A DNA stretch of 43,252 nt, taken from Lentimicrobium sp. (GTDB taxonomy: Bacteria; Bacteroidota; Bacteroidia; Bacteroidales; Lentimicrobiaceae). This document shows positions 33,488-42,109 of the stretch, one piece after another; position 1 is the stretch's first letter, and each line of letters starts with the position of its first letter. The stretch is taken from positions 1-43,252 of the forward strand of contig JANJXJ010000063.1 of the NCBI GenBank assembly GCA_024709105.1. Reading direction: 5' to 3'. Under the pieces are notes generated by a model. It searched no databases. It was not told where the DNA came from and saw nothing but the letters and a program-made list of their open reading frames with translations. The position numbers were made by a program, and so were the translations under genes.

Positions 33488-35824
33488 CTATTTCACCACA
33501 AAAAGCCTGGCGGTACTTAAATTTCCATCTTTATCCAGGAAATAAATCAGATAATTCCCGCTCTTATACCCTGTGAGTTCGAGGTGATGTTGTTCTTTGC
33601 CGGGAGAAATATTTATCCTTCGGATTATTTTCCCGCTGCTGTCAGTGATGCTGAGGTTTCCACCCCGATGCTGTGGAAGGATAACCCGGGAATAATCCGA
33701 AGCAGGATTTGGGAATGTTTTTAGTTCAATGTCTTTGCCAGCCTGTCCGGTGCGCTCAAGAACAGTGTCGTCCCAAACAGCAAGTGTGTAATCGCCGGGC
33801 AGAAGCACCGGAACCGTAATTGTGCCGGTGTGCCAGGGTCCGTTGCGGGTAAAAGGAACCGAAGACCAGGGTTTTGAAGCATCGCTGCGATAAAGTAAAA
33901 CTAAAGAGTCGGCTGAGCTGGTAAGCAGGGTATGGTCAAGGGATAAGGCCCGGCTGTAGGTAAATCTTCCGGAAGCAGTAAATCCTTCAGGAAAAATTCC
34001 CTGTATGCTCCAATACCGGTAATCGCTGAGCGTAAGTCCGTTCTGCAGATTCTGCTGTGGATCGGGAGCTACCCAGTTATGCACCACATGTACAAAAGCC
34101 GTGTCAGCAACGGAAGTAACATCCATCTTAAAATAGGTATCGGCAAAATCATAAAGTCCTGTAGCTGAAATGTTTTTATAATTGCCGGTTCCGGCGCCGT
34201 TATATCTTTCCTCCGGGTCAATAAGTATGGCAAAGGGCTCATTTTCAAGCATAAATGTTGCAGTGCCATAAAATCCGGAAAATTGTGCCATTGCTGTTTC
34301 TATTTGTCCCGATGCACTCAAAAAGCCAAGTTCGGTACGGCAGTTCTGGGCAGGAATTTCTGCACCTCGCAGCTTTTGCTGAAGGAATACATCCACATTA
34401 TACCCCCCGCGCACAGTATTAACTTTAAATGAATCAACCACTACCTGATTGTAACCGGGGCCGAAAACATGAAAATCGAAAAAGCCACTCAGGTCAACTC
34501 CTGTAAATTCACTCATCCGGTCGCGCATTTGTTCAGATGATGCTGGCTGCCAGGCAAAAAACTGCAAATAATCTTTAACGGCGGCAAAAAACAGGCTGTC
34601 GCCCAGATATCCGCGTAGGCCATGAGTTACTGTAGCTCCTTTATCATAAACATGTGTTCCGTAGGTGAGTGTAGATGGCATAGGCGACAACGGCAAATAT
34701 CCTCCTTCGGAATTGTGGGCCATTCTGATAACCTCTTTCCGCAGCGAACGCATATTATTTTTGGCAGATTCCATGCCATATAACTGCTCGCGGTAAAGGG
34801 TTTCGCACCAACGGGCCCAGCCTTCGTTCAGCCACATATCGGCATCAGAGGAGCAGGTAACCATATTTCCGAACCACATATGCGAAAGTTCATGAGCATA
34901 CAGCCATTCATCAGAAAGGTTGCCATTGATGCTGCCATTCGGATATGAAATATTTTCTGCATGTTCCATAGCTCCGAGGGCGGTGCCGGTAAATCCGATT
35001 CTTTCAAAGGGATAAGGCCCGAAAGCACTTTCGAAAGCAGAGGTTATTGCATTGAGGTTGATAAAACTACCGGCAACCCGGCTGCTGTCCTGTGGCCTGA
35101 CAAACCACATTACCGGCACTTGAGCATTCATCCCGGGAAAAGTATCGGTAATCATAACATAAGGCCCGGCGGCCACCGAGGCGAGGTAGGTGGGGATGCT
35201 GCGGTTTGATTTCCACCAGAACTCGGTTGTTCCGTCGCACATGGTGGATGCAGCCTGTAAAATTCCACCGCAGGCTGCCAGATTGCCGTTGTTTACTCTG
35301 ATGTGATAATCGTAAGTGGCGCGGTCAATAAAATCGTCAACACAGGGAAACCAGGTTTTACCCAGATTGTGCGGAATAGATTCAAAGCCTACGCCGAGGT
35401 TAAAAGCATAAGGGTTATAAAAGTGAAAACCACCCCAGGATTCATGAAAAGGATTTCCCTGATAAAACACAGTAACTGTGATTGTATCGCCTTGCGAAAA
35501 TGGAGCAGTAGCCTGTATTCGAAGCAATTCTCCGGTTTGCAGATAACTCAGGTGTACATCAGTATCAGAAAGCACCGAATCAACCTGTAATTGTTTGATG
35601 TTTAAAGGAATATGAGAAACATTATTCAGGGGGGTAGTAAGTTTGATTTCAGCTGAACCCGAAATATACTGTGTGGCAATTGAAGTTAAATTAAGCCGCA
35701 GGTCGTAGTGCACCACATCAATAGTATCACTTAGTAATTCTCTTGTAAATTTTTGTGCCGGCAATTGTAACCCAGGGCCAAGGTATAGCGTCAAAAGCAG
35801 CAGAAAGAGGAATTTCGGTTTCAT
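33488..35824 (-). CDS. Secreted M1 family metallopeptidase with T9SS sorting domain
   Basis: A 778-residue exported aminopeptidase-like zinc enzyme. After a signal peptide (MKPKFLFLLLLTLYLGPGLQLPAQ) comes the M1 N-terminal beta domain. The catalytic domain has the substrate-binding GAMEHAEN (about residues 284-291) and the zinc site HELSH (311-315) with the distal glutamate in NEGWARWCE (Glu334). The bacterial secreted M1 branch commonly shows GAMEH or GGMEH instead of GAMEN. A beta-rich stretch follows, and the last 75 or so residues form a type A T9SS sorting domain (TFPNPASDYSRVIL ... KSGNYLIYF ... STARLFVVK). Sec export followed by T9SS secretion is predicted. It heads the minus-strand run with the AlkD-like and GNAT genes. 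Confidence 0.95.
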   Translation of the reverse strand: MKPKFLFLLLLTLYLGPGLQLPAQKFTRELLSDTIDVVHYDLRLNLTSIATQYISGSAEIKLTTPLNNVSHIPLNIKQLQVDSVLSDTDVHLSYLQTGELLRIQATAPFSQGDTITVTVFYQGNPFHESWGGFHFYNPYAFNLGVGFESIPHNLGKTWFPCVDDFIDRATYDYHIRVNNGNLAACGGILQAASTMCDGTTEFWWKSNRSIPTYLASVAAGPYVMITDTFPGMNAQVPVMWFVRPQDSSRVAGSFINLNAITSAFESAFGPYPFERIGFTGTALGAMEHAENISYPNGSINGNLSDEWLYAHELSHMWFGNMVTCSSDADMWLNEGWARWCETLYREQLYGMESAKNNMRSLRKEVIRMAHNSEGGYLPLSPMPSTLTYGTHVYDKGATVTHGLRGYLGDSLFFAAVKDYLQFFAWQPASSEQMRDRMSEFTGVDLSGFFDFHVFGPGYNQVVVDSFKVNTVRGGYNVDVFLQQKLRGAEIPAQNCRTELGFLSASGQIETAMAQFSGFYGTATFMLENEPFAILIDPEERYNGAGTGNYKNISATGLYDFADTYFKMDVTSVADTAFVHVVHNWVAPDPQQNLQNGLTLSDYRYWSIQGIFPEGFTASGRFTYSRALSLDHTLLTSSADSLVLLYRSDASKPWSSVPFTRNGPWHTGTITVPVLLPGDYTLAVWDDTVLERTGQAGKDIELKTFPNPASDYSRVILPQHRGGNLSITDSSGKIIRRINISPGKEQHHLELTGYKSGNYLIYFLDKDGNLSTARLFVVK

Positions 35825-36307
35825 GGGCTTGAATTTTAAGTTTTGCCTGAATTGTCCGTTAAATCTTTTGTATTTGAAAATCAGTTCGCATACTTGTGTA
35901 GTTTGCCTTGCTAATTTTCAGTAAAATTAAATATTTGTGCTGAAGTATCACACACAAATCTATGCCAGTTAGATGCAATAACGTAACTTTGTTTGTCTTT
36001 TAAAGTTTGTTATTGAACTAGCAGAAAATACCCGGCTGTCGAACAGGCATTTGTGTTGAAGAATTTCTTTGATTTTATGCAACACAGTTGTTGATGAAAC
36101 GTTTAGTAAGCTGACAACTGCATTGAATATGGATGATAACATGTTCGCTTATGCAACTTCACTGAGCGAAATCGGACAATCTGATGCACAGTTGAATTTG
36201 TTGTGAATTGAAAATCAAACACATAAAATAATGGCATGGTCTTTATATATAAAGCCTGCATTACACCTGAAGTGAAAAAGTTGAATCTCCGGAAAACTCC
36301 TGATAAA
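35825..36307. other. Long divergent intergenic region (483 bases) between M1 peptidase and tolC-like genes
   Basis: No gene of convincing length is seen. Two -7-like elements point outward: minus-strand TAGATTTG (35955-35962) toward the M1 peptidase and plus-strand TAACTTTG (35984-35991) toward the tolC-like gene. An inverted repeat, CAGTTGT (36085-36091) and ACAACTG (36114-36120), lies in what would be the tolC leader. A 25-codon ATG frame (36129-36206) is present but has no supporting signal. Confidence 0.5.
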
Positions 36308-37744
36308 ATGATAAAAAAAATAGCAGTAATGTTGATGCTGGCGGGCTTAGTGACAAGCGCCGGTATTGCTCAGCAACCCTGGACATTAGAACAATGTATC
36401 AACCACGCACTCACCAACAACCTGCAACTGAAGCAGCAAATGCTTCTGGTAGAAAGTGCAAAGGCAGATGTGCTTCAGTCGAAAGTAGATTTATTGCCGG
36501 GCATAACAGGTAATGCATCACATGCATATAACTACGGACAAACAGTTGACCGGTATACCAATCAGTTTGCAACCAGCAGGGTGCAGAGCAACAACTTTTA
36601 TCTGCAAAGCGGAGTAACTCTTTTTAACGGTTTTCAGAAACTGAATCTTATTAAACAGAATCAGCTTAATCTGATGGCCACAGAGCAGGATGCCGACAAA
36701 TATATGAATGATATGTCGGTGAATATCGCCACCTTTTACATGCAGGTTCTTTTCTATAAGGAACTGGTTCAGATTCGTGGCAATCAGGTAGATATCACCC
36801 GCCAGCAGGTGCAGCGTATGCAAAAACTGGTTGATGCCGGAAGTATGGCAGCAGGCGATTTGCTTACCATTGAGGCGCAGCTTTCGGGGGAAGAATCGGC
36901 TTTGATCACTGCCGAAAATGACCTTGAAATATCTTTACTTACGCTCAGTCAGCTGCTCGATTTACCATCTACCAATGGATTCGACATAGTGGTCCCACAG
37001 CTTGAAATTGAAGCTGACCCCAGACTTGCCGGAACTCCCGACGAAGTTTTCAACTATGCATTGGGACATATGCCCGAAATCAAAGCTGCTGAATATCGTT
37101 TGCAGGGCAGCGAAAGGCAGTTGGCCCGTGCAAAAGGCAGCTATTACCCATCGCTTGCTTTAAGCGGAAGCTGGGGAACTGGTTATTCGGGCGCCAGTCA
37201 GATATTAGATCAGGCAACTCCGGGCGATCCTCAGTTAATAGGATATGCTTTGAATCCCGGAGGAGAACCTCTGGATGTTTACACACCTGGTTTTTCCTAC
37301 ACATATAAGACAAAACCCTGGGGTGATCAAATTAAGGACAACAACAACCAAACCATTGGACTTTATCTTACCATTCCCATATTGAATGGATGGCAAACAC
37401 GCACCATGGTGAGTAAAGCTAAGTTATCGGTTGAAAATTCCCGACTCGATCTCGAGCTTCAGAGAATGATGCTTCGCAAAACCATTCAGCAGGCATGGTC
37501 AGATGCAAGGGCTTCACTCAAGAATTATTATGCATCGCTTAAGAAGAGAGATGCCACACAGGAAGCTTTCAGGTATGCCGAACAAAAATTCAATGTTGGC
37601 GTTATGAATTCGGTGGATTACAACAATGCCAAAAAAGATATGACCAATGCAGAATCAGAAGTGCTTCAAAGTAAATTTGATTTTATCTTTAAAAAGACAG
37701 TTCTCGATTTCTACATGGGTAAACCATTGTCGCTCAGGAATTAA
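36308..37744 (+). CDS. TolC family outer-membrane efflux protein
   Basis: A 478-residue outer-membrane channel subunit. The signal peptide (MIKKIAVMLMLAGLVTSAGIAQ) is followed by the standard TolC opening PWTLEQCINHALTNNLQLKQQ and the two internally similar coiled-coil/barrel halves. LPGITGNASHAYNYGQ and YPSLALSGSWGTGYSG mark the barrel strands, and long helices lie between (VQRMQKLVDAGSMAAGDLLTIEAQLS and the equivalent FRYAEQKFNVGVMNSVDYNNAKKD). It forms the outer-membrane part of a tripartite exporter with the HlyD/MacA-like protein encoded next. The ATG at 36308 is preferred over the frame start at 36236 because it begins the signal peptide. A strong hairpin terminator lies after the stop, before the partner gene. 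Confidence 0.95.
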   Translation: MIKKIAVMLMLAGLVTSAGIAQQPWTLEQCINHALTNNLQLKQQMLLVESAKADVLQSKVDLLPGITGNASHAYNYGQTVDRYTNQFATSRVQSNNFYLQSGVTLFNGFQKLNLIKQNQLNLMATEQDADKYMNDMSVNIATFYMQVLFYKELVQIRGNQVDITRQQVQRMQKLVDAGSMAAGDLLTIEAQLSGEESALITAENDLEISLLTLSQLLDLPSTNGFDIVVPQLEIEADPRLAGTPDEVFNYALGHMPEIKAAEYRLQGSERQLARAKGSYYPSLALSGSWGTGYSGASQILDQATPGDPQLIGYALNPGGEPLDVYTPGFSYTYKTKPWGDQIKDNNNQTIGLYLTIPILNGWQTRTMVSKAKLSVENSRLDLELQRMMLRKTIQQAWSDARASLKNYYASLKKRDATQEAFRYAEQKFNVGVMNSVDYNNAKKDMTNAESEVLQSKFDFIFKKTVLDFYMGKPLSLRN

Positions 37745-37763
37745 GCAACCAACCAATCACTGT

Positions 37764-37803
37764 GAATCCGCCCGATGAATACCGGGCGGATTCTGATTTT
37801 TTT
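37764..37803 (+). terminator. Strong intrinsic terminator between the tolC-like and hlyD-like genes
   Basis: A perfect 11-bp stem, GAATCCGCCCG (37764-37774) with CGGGCGGATTC (37783-37793), encloses an 8-base loop and is followed by TGATTTTTTT. It lies 20 bases after the tolC-like stop. Confidence 0.88.
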
Positions 37804-37915
37804 ACTATGCGGTGGCTGGAAATAAAAGCTTGAGATTGCTTGTTTAAATGGTTAAGGTTTGCCTGATGTATCTGAAAAAACTTTATAACTTTATTGTTCC
37901 AAAACAACACACACA

Positions 37916-39262
37916 ATGAGCCGTAAGAAACTGATAAGAATTGGAATCGGGATTTTGATCCTGGTTATTGTTGCGCTTGCCATTGCCCGTAAACAAGGTC
38001 TTATAGGAAAGGAAGATCTGATTAATGTTACTGCTGAAAAAGCCGAATTAAGATCAATCATCGAAACGGTATCTGCCAATGGTAAGATTCAGCCCGAGGT
38101 TGAGGTGAAAATATCACCCGATGTGAGTGGCGAAGTAGTGGAGTTGTTTGTAAAAGAGGGTGATGAAGTGAAAGCAGGTGACCTGCTGGCCAAGATTGAC
38201 CCTAAGATTTATGCTTCTAACTACGATCGTATGCTTGCCGGACTGAATACTCAAAAAGCCAACCTTGCCAATGCACGAGCCAGGGTTGCACAGGTGCAGG
38301 CCCAGTTCATCAATGCTAAGTCGAGTTTTGAGCGCAACGATAAACTGTTTAAAGAAAATGCCATCTCGGCTGCTGAATTTGATGCTGCCCGCTCAGCTTT
38401 TGAGGTTGCCAAAGCCGAAGTTTCTGCTGCCGAAGAAAATGTAAAAGCATCAGAATTTTCAGTTAAAAGTGCCGAAGCCTCGGTTAAGGAAGCTGGTGAA
38501 AATCTTTACAAAACATCTATTTATGCCCCGGTATCAGGTACTGTAAGTAAACTTAATGTTGAAAAAGGTGAAAGAGTTGCCGGAGCATCTCAGTTCTCTT
38601 CAGGTACCGAAATTCTGCGGATTGCCAACCTTGAGGTTATGGAAGTAATTGTGAGTGTAAACGAAAACGACATCGTTAGAATTGCACTTAATGATACTGC
38701 TCTGGTTGAAGTGGATTCTTATCTCAACCGCAAATTCAAAGGTATTGTAACTCAAATTGCAACCTCAGCCAATGTAACAGGCTTAAGCGCCGATCAGGTT
38801 ACCAATTTTGATGTAAAAATCAGAATGATTCCCGATTCTTACAGCGACCTTAAGGCAAAGGGTAATGTAAATGCATCACCGTTCAGGCCTGGTATGTCGG
38901 CAACGGTTGATATTCAGACAGAAACCGCTTTGAATGTATTGACTGTCCCGATTCAGGCAGTTACCACACGAAACGATTCTGTAAATGATGCCGGAAATAC
39001 AGAAGGAGAAAAAGCCGGCAATGAAGTAAAAGCAGCTGATGTTCAGGTGCAGGAATACGTCTTTATGCTCAAGGATAACAAAGCGGTTCTTCAGAAAGTC
39101 AAAACCGGAATACAGGATAATATGTATATTCAGGTTAATGAAGGACTTGCCGCTGGAGATATGGTAATTACCGGTCCATACAGGGCAGTTTCAAAAACTC
39201 TGAAGAACGAAGACAAAGTCAAAGTGGTTGAAAAAGAGGAGTTGTTTTCAAAGAAAAAGTAA
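37916..39262 (+). CDS. HlyD/MacA-like periplasmic adaptor subunit
   Basis: A 448-residue membrane-fusion protein. It has an N-terminal membrane anchor (about residues 7-24), then the biotinyl-lipoyl-like beta domain (VSANGKIQPEVEVKISPDVSGEVVELFVKEGDEVKAGDLLAKID), a long alpha hairpin (about 100-195; Ala/Lys/Glu rich, AEFDAARSAFEVAKAEVSAAEENV), the returning lipoyl half (KTSIYAPVSGTVSKLNVEKGERV), and the beta-barrel and membrane-proximal domains. An Asn/Glu-rich loop (SVNDAGNTEGEKAGNEV) near the C-terminus looks like an insertion. It resembles the adaptors that pair with MacB-type ABC transporters. No ATPase or permease follows, because the next gene is on the opposite strand. An imperfect -7-like TAACTTTA (37886-37893) precedes it. 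Confidence 0.94.
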   Translation: MSRKKLIRIGIGILILVIVALAIARKQGLIGKEDLINVTAEKAELRSIIETVSANGKIQPEVEVKISPDVSGEVVELFVKEGDEVKAGDLLAKIDPKIYASNYDRMLAGLNTQKANLANARARVAQVQAQFINAKSSFERNDKLFKENAISAAEFDAARSAFEVAKAEVSAAEENVKASEFSVKSAEASVKEAGENLYKTSIYAPVSGTVSKLNVEKGERVAGASQFSSGTEILRIANLEVMEVIVSVNENDIVRIALNDTALVEVDSYLNRKFKGIVTQIATSANVTGLSADQVTNFDVKIRMIPDSYSDLKAKGNVNASPFRPGMSATVDIQTETALNVLTVPIQAVTTRNDSVNDAGNTEGEKAGNEVKAADVQVQEYVFMLKDNKAVLQKVKTGIQDNMYIQVNEGLAAGDMVITGPYRAVSKTLKNEDKVKVVEKEELFSKKK

Positions 39263-39376
39263 TTCCCTTTTTCATCTGAACTAATTCGCATTAACTGAAT
39301 TGTGGGCTGATTGGCTTAGCTTTCAGGGGTTTAGTATTTCCAGCCACCAACCTTTTTTAAAGCCTGATACAGAATT

Positions 39377-40423
39377 CTATTTTCTTGCAGGTTTGTAACC
39401 CGATTTTTCAAGAATTTCGCGTGAGTTGGTATTGGCCATCATGGTGATGAGCGATACTTTGTTTCTTTTCATGTACGATTCTACAATCTGCCAGCCAAGC
39501 CAGACTCCGGTCCGGGCAGGCGATTGATCAGAAAATGAGGATGTAAACGGCCCGTCAACCATAAACATGCTCATAGCTTTGGAATCGCTGCTGTAGAGCA
39601 GTTCGTTCTCTATGATAAACTGCCACAGGTTCCCTTCGTTATTCTTGCACCAGCTGAGTTGTTCAGGCTCAAAACCAATAATCAGATGTTTTGAAACATC
39701 AGGCAGGATTCTGGAAGTAAAATACATAAGTTTCCCTTGTTCAATCATAGCCTCGAGCAGGTTGTAGGTGCCCTGTTTTTCGGGGATCAGCGGATAAGCC
39801 ATCTCTTTAACACAATCCGGAACTATGTGATCGGGTGTAAAACGGTTTGAAATGTAAAGAGGAACGCCCATTTTTTTATACATGTCAAAATCGCGGCCAA
39901 GAAACAGATCGAGGCCAATGATCATAACCGAATCGGCATATTTTACAGGATATTGAAAGTCATAACCCGAAACATAGGTGTAGGTTTTTGGCTGCAGTTC
40001 CTGTCCTGTTTCACGGGAGTAGTTATCGAAGGCATTTTTGAGTTGAAGAGTTAGTTTTTTAAGATCAGGAAATTTTTTCATTACCATATTGTACGCCTCG
40101 CGGTTGTTTGCATCGCTTACAAAATCATTGATTTGCCTGATATCGGCCTGACTGAAATTGCCTTCACCCAAAAAAATACTGAACTCAGGTTGAAGCTTTT
40201 TGAGCTCACCTGCCAGTTCGTTTCTGTTTAATTCAAAAAGTGCAACTTCATAACGCCTGATGCGGAATCCATCTACCGGTTCAGATTGTATGGCTGGTGA
40301 GGTGCTGCTCTGAAGTGAATCAGAATTGCCTGACTCCTTGTTTTTATTGCCAATGTTACCGCACGACATAAGAGATACGGAAGCAGAAAAAATCAACAAA
40401 ACGGTAAAACCACGTAAAATCAT
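39377..40423 (-). CDS. gldB: Gliding motility lipoprotein GldB
   Basis: A 348-residue lipoprotein. Its signal sequence ends in a lipobox (SLMSC), so it is lipid-anchored in the envelope. A Ser/Asn-rich spacer leads to the GldB domain, recognised by FRIRRYEVALFELNRNELAGELKKLQPEFSIFLGEG, the conserved YVSGYDFQYPVKYADSVMIIGLDLFLG, and the later PDVSKHLIIGFEPEQLSWCKNNEGNLWQFIIENELLYSSD and RTGVWLGWQIVESYMKRN. It resembles DUF2268-type putative peptidases but lacks an HExxH motif at the expected place, so catalytic activity is doubtful. GldB is required for gliding in F. johnsoniae and is also conserved in non-gliders. It is convergent with hlyD, with two beta-barrel genes between it and nadE. Confidence 0.9.
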   Translation of the reverse strand: MILRGFTVLLIFSASVSLMSCGNIGNKNKESGNSDSLQSSTSPAIQSEPVDGFRIRRYEVALFELNRNELAGELKKLQPEFSIFLGEGNFSQADIRQINDFVSDANNREAYNMVMKKFPDLKKLTLQLKNAFDNYSRETGQELQPKTYTYVSGYDFQYPVKYADSVMIIGLDLFLGRDFDMYKKMGVPLYISNRFTPDHIVPDCVKEMAYPLIPEKQGTYNLLEAMIEQGKLMYFTSRILPDVSKHLIIGFEPEQLSWCKNNEGNLWQFIIENELLYSSDSKAMSMFMVDGPFTSSFSDQSPARTGVWLGWQIVESYMKRNKVSLITMMANTNSREILEKSGYKPARK

Positions 40424-40530
40424 ATTTGAAAAGCCATTTAGAAGGTGTAAAATTACATTTTAAAATTGAAGAGATGACCGGAATAAGATAACGATGTTTT
40501 AAATCAGGTATTATATTATGATGCAGCTAA

Positions 40531-40565
40531 TAAAAAAACTTCCCGGCTCTGATTGCCCGGGAAGT
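40531..40565 (-). terminator. Intrinsic terminator after the minus-strand beta-barrel gene
   Basis: Read on the minus strand: ACTTCCCGG, a 10-base loop, CCGGGAAGT, then seven T residues (the A-run at 40532-40538). It lies just after the stop of the 40593-41186 gene. Confidence 0.85.
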
Positions 40566-40592
40566 ATCTTAGTAATGACGTTGGAAATTGTA

Positions 40593-41186
40593 TTAGAGAA
40601 TTTTCCAGCCTAAGCTTACCACAAACATATTGTTTTTCAGGGTAAAACCTTCGTCTTTTGAGAAATCGCTTACTCCGAATTCATAACGAAGATCGAAAGT
40701 GAACATAAGAAGGTCAACTCCGGCACCGGCCTGAACACCCCAGCTTGCATTTTTTATGTCATCGTTGGTGAAAGTTTCATCCCAGTTTTCGGTGGTGATG
40801 TCCTTGTTTAATGCAAATGAAGCAACCGGACCAGCCATCAGCCTGATGTTCATAGCTTTGGCATCAATAAGTTTCGCGCCAAGGAGAACAGGTACATCAA
40901 GGGTTTTGAGGTGAATGGATTTGTTGCTCATCGAAATCATAGAATTGCTCATTTCGCCCTTGCGGTTCATAAACAGCAACTCAGGTTGTACATAAATCTT
41001 GTTTCCCAATCTGACAAATGCGCCGAAATGAAGCGAACTTTTCATCTCTTCCTTGATCTGATCCTCATCAGATGTAAATTTCGAGAAGTTTGCCCCGGCT
41101 TTCGGCCCTATGCTGAAATAGGGGATTTGAGCTCCGGCAGTAACACCGGTAACAATCATAAGCAAAGCAATGAGAACCTTTTTCAT
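40593..41186 (-). CDS. Outer-membrane beta-barrel (porin/PorT-like family) protein
   Basis: A 197-residue exported protein with a signal peptide (MKKVLIALLMIVTGVTAGAQ) and an eight-strand barrel profile of the OMP_b-brl_2 type. Typical strands are FSIGPKAGANFSKF, LHFGAFVRLGNKIYVQPELLFMNRKG, IHLKTLDVPVLLGAKLI, MNIRLMAGPVASFAL, ASWGVQAGAGVDLLMFTFDLRYEFGVSDF and a terminal MFVVSLGWKIL. The LDVPVLLG strand followed by RLMAGPVASF is the family signature. The ligand or role is unknown. It is divergent from another beta-barrel gene at 41319, with 132 bases between starts, and ends in a strong terminator, so it is expressed alone. Confidence 0.9.
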   Translation of the reverse strand: MKKVLIALLMIVTGVTAGAQIPYFSIGPKAGANFSKFTSDEDQIKEEMKSSLHFGAFVRLGNKIYVQPELLFMNRKGEMSNSMISMSNKSIHLKTLDVPVLLGAKLIDAKAMNIRLMAGPVASFALNKDITTENWDETFTNDDIKNASWGVQAGAGVDLLMFTFDLRYEFGVSDFSKDEGFTLKNNMFVVSLGWKIL

Positions 41187-41285
41187 AGTGTTGTGTTTGG
41201 TAAGTTACAAATTTACAAAAATGATGTATTACATTCGTCATAACAATAAACTTGCCATTTTGTCTTTACTCAATAAAAGACTTAG

Positions 41286-41293
41286 TATTTTTG
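41286..41293 (+). promoter_or_regulatory. Possible -7 element (TATTTTTG) of the plus-strand beta-barrel gene
   Basis: TATTTTTG fully matches TAnnTTTG, 25 bases before the ATG at 41319. A TTTG at 41259-41262 is 23 bases upstream, slightly beyond the usual -33 spacing. Confidence 0.45.
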
Positions 41294-41318
41294 CATAACC
41301 AAACCCAACCCATCTATT

Positions 41319-42017
41319 ATGAAAAAAACTGCCTTAACTCTATTAACATTCGCAATATTGGCCCTGCTCACAGTTCCACTTTCATTGAAAGCACAGTACA
41401 AATCGGTTGCCATGGGCGTAAAGCTGGCCCCCGACCTTGGATGGCTGAAAGTAGAAGAAGAAAATTATGAAACCGAAGGAATCGTACCCGGTTTAAACTG
41501 GGGTTTGATTACTGATTTCTACTTTGCCGAAAATTATTCCTTTTCCACAGGCTTTAGTGTTTCCTTTCATAATGGTAAAATATCATATCCTGATATACAG
41601 TCAGGTACCATCGGAGTGCTTAATCGCAAATACCGCCTGAAGTACCTCGATATTCCACTGATGGTAAAAATGAAAACCAACGACATAGGCAAGTTCAGAA
41701 TTTACGGACAGATTGGACTGCAGCCGGGAGTCAGGTTATCATCAAAAGCTAAAGACACTTTCAGAGCTGCATCTCCGGTTTTTACTGATGTTAAGGATTG
41801 GCATAATATTGATAAACAAACCACACTTTTCAGAGCAAGTATGGTAGTTGGAGCAGGAATTGAGTATCCGATTGATAAATCCACAGCTTTGGTGGCCGGA
41901 ATCAATTTTATCAATGGCCTCACCGATGTACTTAAAGGAGACAATGCTGTGGATGCCTCTGTCTCACACCGAGCTGTTCCCAATGCCTTTGAACTTACTC
42001 TCGGAATAATTTTTTAA
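41319..42017 (+). CDS. Outer-membrane beta-barrel (PorT-like family) protein
   Basis: A 232-residue exported protein. A signal peptide (MKKTALTLLTFAILALLTVPLSLKAQ) leads to a barrel profile: VAMGVKLAPDLGWLKV, LNWGLITDFYFAENYSFSTGFSVSF, YRLKYLDIPLMVKMKTNDIG, FRIYGQIGLQPGVRLSS, SMVVGAGIEYPIDKSTALVAGINFING and a terminal FELTLGIIF. The RLKYLDIPLMVKMKT strand followed by a GQIGLQPG strand fits the PorT-like family better than the two other barrels here do. Whether it is the T9SS component PorT itself cannot be decided by eye. It is divergent from the other beta-barrel gene and lies 92 bases before nadE. Confidence 0.85.
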   Translation: MKKTALTLLTFAILALLTVPLSLKAQYKSVAMGVKLAPDLGWLKVEEENYETEGIVPGLNWGLITDFYFAENYSFSTGFSVSFHNGKISYPDIQSGTIGVLNRKYRLKYLDIPLMVKMKTNDIGKFRIYGQIGLQPGVRLSSKAKDTFRAASPVFTDVKDWHNIDKQTTLFRASMVVGAGIEYPIDKSTALVAGINFINGLTDVLKGDNAVDASVSHRAVPNAFELTLGIIF

Positions 42018-42109
42018 TTCAGTCAACATTCTGGTTTGTACTTTTTTGAATCAGAATCTGTTGTTGCTAGTTTCTTCACCTCAGATTTCAGCATTAAACC
42101 ATCCAATTC

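Noticed and set aside
33488-35824. M1 peptidase GAMEH instead of GAMEN as a lost substrate-binding residue
   Set aside because: GAMEH or GGMEH is common in bacterial secreted M1 peptidases and the zinc ligands are complete, so the enzyme is not likely to be inactive.
36129-36206. 25-codon ATG frame in the tolC upstream region as a gene
   Set aside because: Too short to judge from sequence alone, with no ribosome-binding signal, signal peptide or domain. It is noted only as part of the intergenic region.
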